Positions 1-10,969 of a stretch of DNA of 64,000 nucleotides are shown here, piece after piece. Below the pieces are notes generated by a model, which worked only from the letters and a program-made list of their open reading frames with translations, had not been told where the DNA came from and did no database searches. The DNA is from Yamagishiella unicocca (Eukaryota; Chlorophyta; Chlorophyceae; Chlamydomonadales; Volvocaceae), in the NCBI GenBank assembly GCA_003116995.1, contig BDSL01000044.1, forward strand, positions 186,001 through 250,000. Direction: 5' to 3'. How positions within the stretch are numbered: the stretch's first letter is position 1; each line of letters starts with the position of its first letter. A program made the position numbers and the translations under genes.

Positions 1-3000
1 TGTACGGCAACTTCATGGATGAGGTGTTGCGGGTGAGGAGGAGCAGCGGCGGCTACGGGGGGAAGAGGGGGATGAGGATGGGGGAGGGGATGTGGGGTCG
101 GAGGGGTGTTCCGGTGCCAGTGGCGGTGACCATGGGTTGAGTGGGGATGGGCGGGCACCGGGAGGGCGGGAGGAAACCCGTGGGTCAATATATGAGCGTT
201 TGTAGGGGTCGAGTGGTGTGTGGCGTGCCATCCTTGCCTTCCGGCTGCCAGACCCTCCGGCAGCCCGGCCCTCCGGCTGCCAGGCCTATACTTCCTCCGC
301 CGTCGCAGCAGAGTTGGCGGGGCGGCGGCGGTAATGCCGAGCCTACGCCCGAGCCGTGAGCCGCACCCCACCCAACCTCTCGCGTCCTCACCCGCCGCCT
401 TCCACGTCAACCGCCTTTCGCAGGAAGAGGGCGTGCAAGCGACCACGCGCATCGCGCCCCCGCCTAACCACCAGCCCTCAACCACCAACGGCTCCGGCGG
501 CGGCGGCGCCGCCAGCTCGACCCCCATGGTCGGCGGCGGCTGTCTGGACTCCACCCTCATCTGCTTTGTTTTGGTCGACCCGGACCACCATCACGCCTTC
601 TGCAGCCGATACGACTTCGGGCCATGGCCGCTGTTGGAGGGGATCGGGTCGCTGCCCGAAGGGGCAACCTCGGTAAGGGGCGTGTTAGGGTTTAGTTCGC
701 CGCTAAGCGGCGACGGGTTGTGTGTAGGTAGCAAGGAGGCCCGTGGACACGGGGGAAGGGGGGGGGAGGAGGACTTGGCGATGTGGGTTGTGGCGATGTG
801 GCTGTCGGGGTTAGTTGCGGGATACAGTCTGATGAGGCGCGCGGCCAGTTTGAAGGGGCTTTAGGGTTTTGAGGGTTTCGAGGGAGGACACCCGTGGACC
901 GGCACTGAAGGGCAAAACCGATTAGAGAGGGAAGGGTATGACTGGAGGGGCACAGGACTGCCGTTTGCGCATTTTCGGTTGGCAGTTTTCCGTTGGCAGT
1001 GTTCGGTTGGCAGTCGCACGTTTGCGGCGGCCTAGCATGAGCGAGGCTGGCTATGATTGCTGCCGACGACTGGGAGGTTGAGAGGAAGGCCGTAGCTCGG
1101 CACTCAAAGCGGACGACTGGGGATGAGGGTGACTTGCGAGGCCTCGGCCGATCTGGGTCGAAGGCGGCCGTAACCCTGCCGCCCTCCCCTTCCTTACATA
1201 TCACCCCATCTTCCCCCATCTTCCCCCATCTCCCCCCATCTCCCCCACGTCCGGCCGCCCCCGCCCCCGCTCCCTGCCCCCCGCGTCCCCAGGTGCTCCG
1301 TTCGTCGCGGGCCATCTTCACCAACGGCTTCATCTTCGACGAGCTCCCCCTGGCGGCGGTGAAGGCGGCATGCAGCGACGCCATAGAGCACGGCTCGTCG
1401 ATCTTCTTCGACCCAGGTACGGCGGGCGGGCTAGGTGCTAAGCTCCATGATGGACGCCTCAGCTCACCCCTGAAGGCCCCCGCCGCGCGCTGCCCTGCCC
1501 GACCGCGAGGCGGTGGCCGTGAGGCGGTGGCCGTGAGGCGGTGGCCGTGAGGCGGTGGCCGTGAGGCGGTGGCCGTGAGGCGGTGGCCGTGAGGCGGTGG
1601 CCGTGAGGCGGTGGCCGTGAGGCGGTGGCCGTGAGGCGGTGGCCGTGAGGCGGTGGCCGTGAGGCGGTGGCCGTGAGGCGGTGGCCGTGAGGCGGTGGCC
1701 GTGAGGCGGTGGCCGTGAGGCGGTGGCCGTGAGGCGGTGGCCGTGAGGCGGTGGCCGTGAGGCGGTGGCCATGAGGGCGACCCCCCGCGCGCTACCCTGC
1801 CCGACTGCGCCCTGCTGCCGCAGCAACGCGGCGGTGATTGCCCTCATGGGCACAGCCTTCACCTTGCCTTCTGGGAAATCCTAACCCCCGCCGCCGTACC
1901 GCGGCCTGCCCGCATGTCGTACTCGTGAGAACCCGCCCCACCCCACCCCGCCCCACTTCTATTTTAAACGGTTTTTTCGGGCATCCACGGGTCTCCCTCG
2001 AACCCCGCCCCGCGCCACCGCGCGCCCGCGCCATCGACCCACCCTGTATTCGCCCGACCTACTCATCTTGTCCACCGCCGCCACCCCCTCCTCCCCAGGG
2101 CCCCGCTGCCAGACCATGATGGAGGGCCCGCGCCGCGCCGCCCTGGACCTGCTGCTGGACCTGAGCGCCGTGGTGCTGATGACGGAGGTGAGGCGCGGTG
2201 GGGGGGGGCCGGCAGGCGGGCGGCGGGAGGCGGGCGGCAGGGTAGCGGAGGAATGCGGTGGGAGGGGGGCGGCACGGTAGCGGAGGAATGCGGTGGGAGG
2301 GGGGCGGCAGGGTAGCGGAGGAATGCGGTGGGAGGGGGGCGGCAGGGTAGCGGAGGAATGCGGTGGGAGCGGGGCGGCAGGGTAGCGGAGGAATGCGGTG
2401 GGAGGGGGGCGGCAGGGTAGCGGAGGAATGCGTGTCGGCCACACGGGCGGCTTGGCGGGGTGAGGGTAGTAGGAGGGGCGCAGGATGAAACGAATGGCTG
2501 AGTGGGGAGGAAGGCGAAGGCGGGTAACTGGTGAGGGAAGCCGCTCCCTTTCTCCCTCACTCCCTCTCCGTGGCTCCTCCTTTCCCGGCCGGGTGGGGCC
2601 CGTCCGACCTGACGCGGACGAGTGGAACCCTCCCCCGCCCCTCCCCCATCCCTCCCCCGCCCCTCCACCGTCCCTCCCCCGCCCCTCCGCCGCCCCTCCA
2701 CCGCCCCGCCGCCGCCCCTCCACCGCCCCTCGACCGCCCCTCCCCGCTTTGCGTCTTGCGGCCCCCAGGAGGAGGCACGCGTTGTGACGGGGCTGGATGA
2801 CCCGGAGGAGGCAGCCAAGACGGTGCTGGCGCGGCCGGGCGCCCGGGCGAAGTGGGTGGTCGTCAAGATGGGGGCCGAGGGGTCGCTGCTGTGCGCCCGC
2901 GGCAAGGGCGGCAACGGTAACGGCAACGGTAACGGCCATGCTAACGGCAACGGCAGCGGCGGCCAAGTCACCACGACGCGCATGGGCGCCGTCAAGGTGC

Positions 3001-3494
3001 GGACAGGAAGGGGTGTGGCGAGGAAACTGTCGAGGTTGGGGGTGGAGTCGTCGATAGTTTACAACCGACCCAAATGGGGCCAGACAACTGGAGGGTGCCA
3101 CCAGGGTTCCCAACGCCCTCTTGTCCCGTTGTCATCCCTCCGTCTGACCAACCAACCACCCAACTACCCAACCGCCCTGCAGGTGGACGTGGTTGACACC
3201 GTTGGCTGCGGCGACAGTTTCGCGTCTGCCGTGGTCATGGGCTACATCAACGGCTGGCCCGTCGACGTAACGCTCGCACTGGCCAACGCGGTGGGTGGCG
3301 CGACCGCCACCGGCCGCGGCGCCGGCCGCAACGTGGCTCGACTGGGGACCGTGCTGGCGCTGCTTGAGGAGGGCGCGGCCGGCGGCGCGGGTCCCAGCGC
3401 CGAGCAGCGGCCCGCTTTTGCACGTGCCCGGGAACTGCTGATGCAGTCCACCGGCGGGCGGCAGGGTCAGGGGCAGCTGAGCGCTGCGGCCTGA
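1..3494 (+). CDS. PfkB-family carbohydrate kinase, 3' part
   Basis: The gene enters from the left edge; the N-terminal part lies outside the window. Exons by splice site and phase: ..1-32, 424-672, 1293-1416, 2099-2187, 2769-2996, 3183-3494 (TGA 3492-3494). Phases agree at every junction (0, 0, 1, 0, 0). The predicted protein contains YGNFMDEVL, then LICFVLVDPDHHHAFCSR, then FFDPGP, and the PfkB signature DTVGCGDSFASAV, whose Asp is the expected catalytic base, followed by ANAVGGATATGRGAGRNVA. This layout matches the plant PfkB subfamily of uncharacterised sugar or nucleoside kinases; the substrate cannot be told. An Asn/Gly-rich insert (about 2905-2965) interrupts the region before the last intron. 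Introns 3 and 4 carry minisatellites. Family assignment is firm; the donor at 33 is the least certain junction. Confidence 0.88.
1507..1770. repeat. 14-bp intronic minisatellite
   Basis: About 19 head-to-tail copies of GAGGCGGTGGCCGT, nearly without variation, inside the intron between the 1293-1416 and 2099-2187 exons of the PfkB gene. The homogeneity suggests recent expansion. Confidence 0.95.
2236..2432. repeat. 35-bp intronic minisatellite
   Basis: Near-identical 35-bp units with the landmark GGTAGCGGAGGAATGCGG recurring at about 2241, 2276, 2311, 2346, 2381 and 2416, in the next intron of the PfkB gene. A C-rich tract of CCCCTCC-type units (2625-2755) sits at the other end of the same intron. 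Confidence 0.92.
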
Positions 3495-5602
3495 GAGCTT
3501 AGGGGGCGGGAGACGGGGGGAGGGGTGTAGTTAAGTCCGGTTACACGGCATGGGTAGGAGACGGGGGGAGGGGCTGCGAGGAAGACCCGGGGGGAGGTGG
3601 TTAAAAACCGTTTTACGCAACGGTGGGGAGATGTATAAAGGGGGGGGAGATGCGCGGGAAGGCGCGGAAGCTAAGGAGGCAAGATGTAATGGGTGCCGCA
3701 GCGGTTCAGGGGGTTTAGGGGCGGCGGCTTGGGGCGGCAGCGGTGGTGGGCTGGGGTGGAGGGCGTGTGGGCGGATGCGCGTGAGGACGCCCCGGCCTGC
3801 AGGCTGCCCCACGCACATACACAGTTACACACACACCCCTCCGCCGGCCCTGCCCGTACGGCACCTGACAGCATGTGGCGGTCAGCAGGACAGCGGACAT
3901 ACCGGCTAGCTAGCTGTTTGTGGGATTTGCGCTGCGTTGCGCTGCTGATGATGACAGAAGACAGTAACGACAGCGGCGCATGTGCCACAAGTGCCTTGCG
4001 CCGCCGTGGCTTGTGTTTTTACCAGCTCTGTGCTCCCGTCAGGCCCCGGGTCCGGTGGGGCCTCCGGGGCTGTGCGTTCTCGTATCGCAGTGTTATATCG
4101 CGTGGAATGGATGACGGCAGGGTGGCTGGGTGGTAGGGTGTGCTGGTGCAGGTGAGTGCTGCTGGGGGCGGGCGCCAGCCACCGGGGTCGGCAGCAGCGG
4201 CAGCGGCGCGTGCATTGCAAGTACGGTAGCTATTTTTTCGGGCACAGGAGAGTTCAGACATCTGACGTCCTCGCGGTAGCTAGCTGACGGGCGAGCTGGC
4301 AAGCTCCATGATGAGGGCTTGTGGGCTCCAGGCGAGCTTACATGTGTGGTGGTTTGTCTGTTTGGGCAGTGTTTTGTGGTGCTGGCGAGGGGCTGGAGGA
4401 AAAGCTAGGAGGCTGGGAGTTTTTCCAGTCGGTGCTCCCGGGTACCGTACATCGACGGATTGCAGCAGGCGGGAACCGGAACACCGCGGATGTCGAATGG
4501 TGGCTGGCTTACGTGAGCGCATCAGTCACGTCGCCTCGTAGTGCGGTTCTTCCTCGCCAGAGCTCGGGGCTCCTGGCTGCGTGGAGGGGCTGACCCCGCA
4601 TTCGGGGCTGCGCAGCCACCCCTACACCTCCAATGGCGCGTTTTGTCTTGTGGTGGATTGTCGTGTTTGGAAGTTTAGATGCTGGCCGGGCTAGAAGGAT
4701 TGTTGATACGGCAGGGCCGGAGTGAGGATGTCAGAGATGCGGCGCGTGGGAGATAGGGAAATCGCCGAGTACCGACTACCCGAAGTAGGGTTATGGTTGG
4801 GGTTGTACCGGCGCAGGAGGCACATATAGGTACAGCTGTAACTCACCAGGACGAAGCCTGCAAGTGATTGGTTGCACTCTTTACATGCTTAACCACGAGG
4901 ATTGCACCAGGCTGCGTCATGCAAAACTCCCTTAACGAACTTAACAACGGATCACCGAAGCCGCGTCCTAGGCTGCCAACGGTTCGATCTGACTCTGGTA
5001 CGGTCCGCGATACGCTGTTGCACATTGCGCTGCCCGCGGCACCGCTGAGCAGTCGCCTTCTATCGTCGTGTGCAATATACCGTGTGTCGCAGGGGGCCAC
5101 GCATCAATGCACCCCATCTCGTCGGACAGGAAGCGGGACGCGGAGGCGCATCACTGCAATGCTGCCGCTCGCTGCATCCACATTGATTCTACAACCCCTA
5201 ATCCCGGCGGCCTTGCCTTGCCGTACAACTATGTATAACATCGAACGCGGCAAGTACGGCACAGGCGCAAGCCGGGGGACAAGGCCCTGCTCGAGAACTA
5301 TTGGCGGACCCGCTTTTTGTCGCCGTGCAACCAGTAAGGCCTTTCCAAGCAAACCGAACCAGGCGCAGGACGTGCTTGGGCAGCACACTGCGAGCTGGCA
5401 CCACGCAACGCCCGCCAGCCAGCGACATACGCACGGGCCAGCTTGTCCCCCACCGCGATTCACTTGTTTTATTTAAGTTTCATCTTCACCGCGTCCTAGT
5501 TCAATCATGCGCGCGCGTCTGCGAATGTGCGCTTGGCGAGGCGGCGGTACGGCGGAGGCCCTAGGCCCCACCGCCCGCCTTCCCGCGCCCTCGAAGGATG
5601 CC
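3495..5602. other. Intergenic, convergent 3' ends
   Basis: Between the + strand PfkB gene and the - strand protease gene. It should hold both 3' untranslated regions. TTACA at 4881-4885 (TGTAA on the - strand) is a possible but distant poly(A) signal for the protease. No coding sequence was recognised. Confidence 0.5.
3685..3689 (+). terminator. TGTAA polyadenylation signal of the PfkB gene
   Basis: TGTAA about 190 nt after the stop codon at 3494. This is the usual green-algal polyadenylation signal; use at this site is inferred from position only. Confidence 0.5.
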
Positions 5603-8600
5603 CTAGTGCAGCAGCCTGCGGGCCACCAGGACGGGCTCCTCCTGCTGCGTAGCGGCAACGATCAGGTGCTGCTCCACATCTGCCACAACGGCATCCGGGT
5701 CGTTCTTGTCCCTGATGCCGTACATGGAGCCGTGCAGCTTGCCGCTCTCCACATCTTGCTCCATCTGCCACTCGGGCTCGGCGTACCTGCGGCGGTTGGG
5801 CCCGCGACGACAGGCGGTTGCGGGGCGTGTACGATCACGCGAAAGGCTGCGTGACTTGCCCCACACCCCGCCCGAAACCTACCGTAAGTGCCCTTCGGCG
5901 GCCGCAACCCACCACTTGGGGCTCCGTAAGCCCCGACATCCGCGCTGTCCTGAATCCTCCCCTGCCGCACCGCATCACTTCGCCCCCTCCCCTACCGTTT
6001 TCATTCCCCGGCAAAACAGCCCCTACCTGCCCACTCATTCCATGACCCCAAAATCGCCTGCCCCAGAATATGAGAACACAGTCACACCCTTTGCGGTCAT
6101 CTCCCTGTCAACCGCCATTTGGACACGCAAACGCCCCTACCCTAGGCTGCAACCACGTCTTCCCCCAAAGGCGAAGCCCCGGGCCCGCCCCGCCCGCCGA
6201 CCCACCAGCAGTCTCCGCTCTCGATCTGGAGCGCGTTGACGCCCCTCTCCACCCGGAAGAAGCCCATCTCGCCCCAGTAGGTGCCCCTGGAGCGATGGAG
6301 CGAGGGGGAAGAGCGACACCGAGGTGTGTGGCGACAGAAATCGGCAGTCAGTGCGTGGCGGGCACTGCACAGGATACGTTGGCCAGCTACAGTGTGCTGG
6401 CCAGATCCCACACGCACGCGGAGAACCAGGAACGGGGAACGAGCACGCGGTATGGGTCAGAAAACTCACGACGAGCCCTGCCGGCTCGTGGCAACAAGTG
6501 CAGTCACACGCCCGAAATACTGAGCCCCACGTGGCGCGAGCTGACCCCTGGCACCCCGCCAGGCCGGCTGTCCGCCCTCCGCCCCGTTCTGATCTCCTCC
6601 CTGTGGCACAGGTACAGGGCACAGGTAGCGGGCGCCTCTCGCACCAGCTATTGCGGACGGTCCAGTACTTGACGCCGTTCTCGACGCCCCAGCCAACGAC
6701 CTCGACGTCTGGCGGGCGAGGGAGGGGATTAAGGGGGCGCGGTTCAGGCGTGGTCCCAGCCGCCGAGCACTGGCCCCATCCGGTTCCGATTTGTTTACTC
6801 GTCCATACATGTCTCCTTTGCTTTCGCTGTCCTGCCGTCGCAATAACATGCAATTGCTCCATGAAGCCGTCCACTCCCCTCTCAACAGCCCTACACCCCT
6901 CCGCCCTGAGCCCTACCGTGGTCTAGCTCCGTGTCATCCGAGGTGTCCCGGAAGACGCCGCCCTTGTAGTGCCAGGTGAAATCGTCGGGGCAGGCAATTC
7001 CGCAGGTGATTGGGCCGCGGTGGTAAATCTCAGCCATCATGGCCTGTCGGGCGCAAGGAGGCGGAGAGCGGGTAGGGGTAGGTGCGAGTGCCAGTGCCGG
7101 GTGTGTCAGTGGTGCCGGGAGTGTGAGGAGGCCGAGGAGGGTTGAGCGGGGTTAAGGAGGAGTGAGGGGGCGTGCTGTGGGGTGCTGAGCAGATTGCGGA
7201 GAACTGATCAACGGCAAGGGGAAAGGGCAGGTGGACTCCGCTGGGTGAGACCCGGTCCTCATGAGCGCGGCGGTGTCAGGCCCGCGTTTGAGAGGGAACT
7301 GCGAACCGCGTCGCGGTGCCGGATTGGTGGACAGCAGTCTTGGATGCACTACCTCCCTAAGGAAGGGGCGGCTCCATCTAGGTCGGCGCCATCTAGGTCG
7401 CCCCGCCCCATCTGGGTCAGCGGCCCCTCCACCCCATCTGGGTCAGCGGCTCCCCCGGTGGCTGCTGCTGAATAATGGCTGCAGGGGCCGGCAGGTTCCC
7501 GTCGTTCATGTTGGAATCAACTATTAGGGACAACTAGGAATATACTATGATAATGTTATACTACGGCGGATACCGCTGAAAGCGGGATCAGCCTAGTTAT
7601 CAATAAGACGGAGTACGGCTGTGCCGTACTTCGTCCAAGAACTAGCCTTCTCTTACAGAGAAGTCTGCGTCACTCCATCTGGGTCATAGGCCCCCCGCCC
7701 CATCTGGGTCAGCCCCCCCCACTCCATCTGGGTCATAGGCCCCCACCCCATCTGGGTCAGCGGTCCCCCCCACCCCATCTGGGTCAGCGGTCCCCCCCAC
7801 CCCATCTGGGTCAGCGGTCCCCCCCACCCCATCTGGGTCAGCGCCCCCCCATCGTAGCTTGCAAACGATTTGTTTTATTCGGTCACGGACTTTACTCGCA
7901 ACCCCCCGCTGACTTTCGGGTCACTCCGCACCTCGGGCCCCTTGTCCAGGTTGCCCCAGGCGTTCAAGTAGTACTTGATGGGGCGGTCGATGGGCCAGCA
8001 CGTGTCCACGCCGTCAATGGGCATGCAGTTGTTGCACTGGCCCTCCACCGGGCAGTGCTTGTGGCCGGGGAACTTGGTGTGGTCAGTGGCGTTGTAGGTC
8101 ATGCAGCCCTCGTCGGGCAGACCGAACCTGAAAACGTATCCAAGTGGATCGGAGCCGGGTTGCGATTGGGTTCGGATTGGGCCGGGTTAACCGGGTTAAA
8201 AGCGGAGCGGCATGGCAGGGGGCAAACGAAGCACCGTACGGCAGTTAAGCAGGGGGCAGCGCGAAGACCAATGCGGGGGCGAGGCGGGACCTGCGCGCGG
8301 GAGTGGCCAAGTGGCCGTGTGATCCTTAGTGTCCAAGCTGCTACCGCGCCTCGCCTCCTGCCCCTGGGTGTCGTGCAGCGCTCTCATGCCGTACTCGTAA
8401 CCTGTACGGTTGTACACTCACTCGGTCATGTAGCTGAACACGTCGACCGTGTCGCCACCGTCGCAGCCGTTCCCGTAACCCTCGAACGCGGCGCAGTTGA
8501 GCAGCGTCTGCCGCGACAGCATCACATCAGGGCTCTTGCCCTTCTTCTTGATCTTGAGCCTGGGCAGGTGCAGAGGGGACGGAGGTAGGACATGGCTGAG

Positions 8601-9266
8601 CTGCAATTCGCGCAAGCAGGCATGCTTGCAAGGTGATCAGGCGCCGTGGTACATTGCGGGCAGGGAAAGAGACGTCGTCTCGTTGACAGACCACGAGATT
8701 AGGCATGCACGTATCAATTCGCTAAGGCGTTTTAATACCGGTCAGAAGGAACCCAGATGCAGGTCAGTCGCGATAGCAGGCCACGAGGTGTCGCTGCCAA
8801 CGTGGATGGCGGGAGCCATATCGGAGGCCCCCAGCGGGCGTAAGCGATTGCACACACTATACAATGGATTTTACGCGTATAAGAATCCTTTTCGAGAGTG
8901 CGGTGAACCGCATCGCCTTTGCTCTCGTAATTCCACGTCCCGCATGCGTGAGTCGGCGCACCTGTCTTGAATCATGGAGAGCGAGCCATGCACCCAGCAG
9001 CCGCCGCAATAGTAGGGAATGTGTTGGTTCCAGTTGGCAGTGCAGTAGTTAATGCCCTCGACGTTGCACCAGTTGAAGTCCTTGGGCAAGTCACGCTCCA
9101 GCATCAAGGGGGCTGGAACATGGTTGCGGAAGCGTCGCTCCGGTGCAATTGGCTTCTGCAGGGCTTTGTTGCGGTACCCGTGGGCATCCACCGTTGCGGC
9201 CGCCAGAAGCAGAGCTAGTACCCCCGAAAGGGCCACCCGAGACGCCGAAGACGCCGAAAACGTCAT
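5603..9266 (-). CDS. Cathepsin Z/X-like papain-family carboxypeptidase
   Basis: Seven exons (- strand order): 9266-8962, 8559-8422, 8127-7932, 7043-6917, 6708-6645, 6286-6206, 5786-5603. They join in phase to a complete 364-residue protein. A signal peptide (about 1-28) precedes a short propeptide of about 30 residues. The mature part starts near LPKDFNWCNVEGINY, as in cathepsin X. Visible motifs: oxyanion Gln81 and the mini-loop in NQHIPYYCGGCW with nucleophile Cys90, then NCAAFEGYGNGCDGGD, LDHDVEVVGWG with His255, and VRNSWGTYWGE with Asn275. Short propeptide plus the HIP mini-loop is the hallmark of cathepsin Z/X, a lysosomal/vacuolar or secreted carboxypeptidase. The propeptide has no Cys, unlike mammalian procathepsin X. 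Introns are long and repeat-rich. Transcribed divergently from the S17 gene. Confidence 0.92.
7364..7850. repeat. Minisatellite split by an AT-richer island
   Basis: Repeats built on CCCCATCTGGGTCAGCGG with C-rich spacers occur at 7364-7455 and 7665-7850 in a protease intron. They are separated by a roughly 160-bp AT-richer island (about 7510-7668) with no repeat units. Confidence 0.85.
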
Positions 9267-10307
9267 GTTTGCAGCGCTGCCACTAGCCGCAACTAGAAGA
9301 ATCAGTATAATTTTACTACAAGCAATCACATAGTTTTGTAGGCCTCTGGATTGAGAATATTTCGGGAGGCCGAACCGTAAGGCCCGGCCAACCGGCCCAA
9401 CGAATCCCGCACGCAATGCGGTCATGGCCCCGAATTGGACGGCACGTGGTTCACCAAATAAGTGGAATCCATAACTAACGGATTGAGCTCCATGCCCTCT
9501 GCTGGTGCCCAATTCAGTACAACTGGTGCATTTGCAGCCCGCAATTTGGAAGTATGCCCCCCCTTTTGCAAACCTGCAAACATCCAACAGCTTCCAACGA
9601 TGCAAAATTCACGGGTGGGATCCTCTGAACGATTCACTAGGTTGCGCGATGGCATATGCTGGGAAGGGTCTGTTCTAGAGGTCGTGCTATAAGCTTTCTA
9701 CCAGCTCCTACTCATAGCTACTTCCACGCAGACAAAGGACACGCTTTCGGCTTGATGGGGTTTCCGAAGGCGGCCTGGGGTGTGGCTGGGTATGGCGGGG
9801 CGGGGTGGGGGTTTACGGGGAGTCGGCACATCGTGACCCGAGAGCTGGGGTCCTGGTTTGCCCCAAGCCTCCACCCCGTCATCTGTATTTTCGTTTAATT
9901 ACGCCTGTCGTCGCAACTCGACCAACTACATCTGTCATCACAAATTGCCTGGTGTTGGCTCGAATAACTCGGAATAACTTAGCTCAGATCACTCCATAGA
10001 GTAATAAGGACACAACATGTGCATAACTGTTGGGTAGGAGGCTGCAGTGCAGCAAATTGTCTGGGGGGAACGTGCCTATGCGTACTAGCTGGCCATGGCC
10101 TTAGGCCCAACTGCATCAGTGGAAACATTTTGCCCTAAAATAGTAATTTCAATTGCCAATGCATCGTTCTCACAGTTTTGGGGCGAGCGCCGACCACTTG
10201 CCGTACCGAGAAGGGTGGTGGCTCGTTTGCGTTGTGGCCCACTACGCATAATTTCGCTTGTACGCGCCTAATCCTGACCTCTTACTCCGTTCTTTTCATT
10301 AGGAAAG
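9267..10307. promoter_or_regulatory. Divergent intergenic region (protease / S17)
   Basis: About 1.04 kb between the start codons of the - strand protease and the + strand plastid S17 gene. It must contain both promoters and 5' UTRs. No specific element was recognised and no other gene is supported. Confidence 0.4.
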
Positions 10308-10634
10308 ATGCAGTCGACGGTCCTGCGTACGCCAGCGTTCAGCGGTGTCCGGCCTGCTGTGTGCAGCAGGCGCGGCGCCGTCTCAGTGCGCGCCGTGCAG
10401 GAGGTCAAGGGCGTGGTCGTTAGCACCAAGATGAACAAGACGGTAGTTGTGGAATCGGAGCGCCTAGCGTCCGACGTCACGTACCAGGCGCGCAAGAAGG
10501 TCACCAAGCGCTACATGGCTCATGACGAGTCTGGTGCGCTCAACGTTGGAGACTTTGTTCGTCTGAATGGCGGGCGTCCTCTGAGCAAGACGAAGCGGTT
10601 CACCGTGACGGAGGTGCTGCGCAAGGCGGACTAA
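10308..10634 (+). CDS. PRPS17: Plastid ribosomal protein S17 (uS17c), nuclear-encoded
   Basis: Single-exon gene of 108 codons. Residues 1 to about 30 are rich in Arg, Ser, Ala and Val with almost no acidic residues, as expected of a chloroplast transit peptide. The rest is a full bacterial-type S17 domain: [20 protein letters not shown], then [16 protein letters not shown] and [11 protein letters not shown]17 binds 16S rRNA early in 30S assembly and would act in the plastid small subunit. A TGTAA signal lies at 10940-10944. The gene is convergent with PEX19, whose stop is only 336 bp from the S17 stop. Confidence 0.95.
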   Translation: MQSTVLRTPAFSGVRPAVCSRRGAVSVRAVQEVKGVVVSTKMNKTVVVESERLASDVTYQARKKVTKRYMAHDESGALNVGDFVRLNGGRPLSKTKRFTVTEVLRKAD

Positions 10635-10902
10635 GCGGCCAATGGTGGAGGACACCACTGGCGTCCGCTTGCCTAGGCGAGATTGCCAACGATATGGTTA
10701 TGTGGCGACCATACGGAGATTATGTTTGCTTTCGAGGTGTCAGAAGGTCGGCGGCCGGCTGTATGGGCGAAATTTTGGGCATTTCTAGTCTTCGCGATAC
10801 GGGCTGTGCTGGTCGGCTTGGAGAACAAGGTTGGATGCTTTATAAGTGGCCGAAACCTTGAGGGAACATGCCGGACGTGTATGGGCTGATCAAGAGCAAG
10901 TC

Positions 10903-10907
10903 TTACA
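10903..10907 (-). terminator. TGTAA polyadenylation signal of PEX19
   Basis: TTACA on the + strand reads TGTAA on the - strand, 63 nt beyond the PEX19 stop. If used, the S17 and PEX19 transcripts overlap by several tens of nucleotides at their 3' ends. Confidence 0.5.
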
Positions 10908-10939
10908 ACGCGGCTCCAAGTGCTGGGGCCGCGAAAGCG

Positions 10940-10944
10940 TGTAA
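10940..10944 (+). terminator. TGTAA polyadenylation signal of S17
   Basis: TGTAA 306 nt after the S17 stop. Cleavage 10-20 nt further on would fall at about 10955-10965, next to the PEX19 stop on the other strand. Confidence 0.6.
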
Positions 10945-10969
10945 CCCACAATTACGGGCGAAACTTCTA

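Noticed and set aside
7364..7850. CRISPR-like array
   Set aside because: Repeats are short, degenerate and C-rich without unique spacers, inside an intron of a eukaryotic gene. No cas-like genes anywhere in the window.
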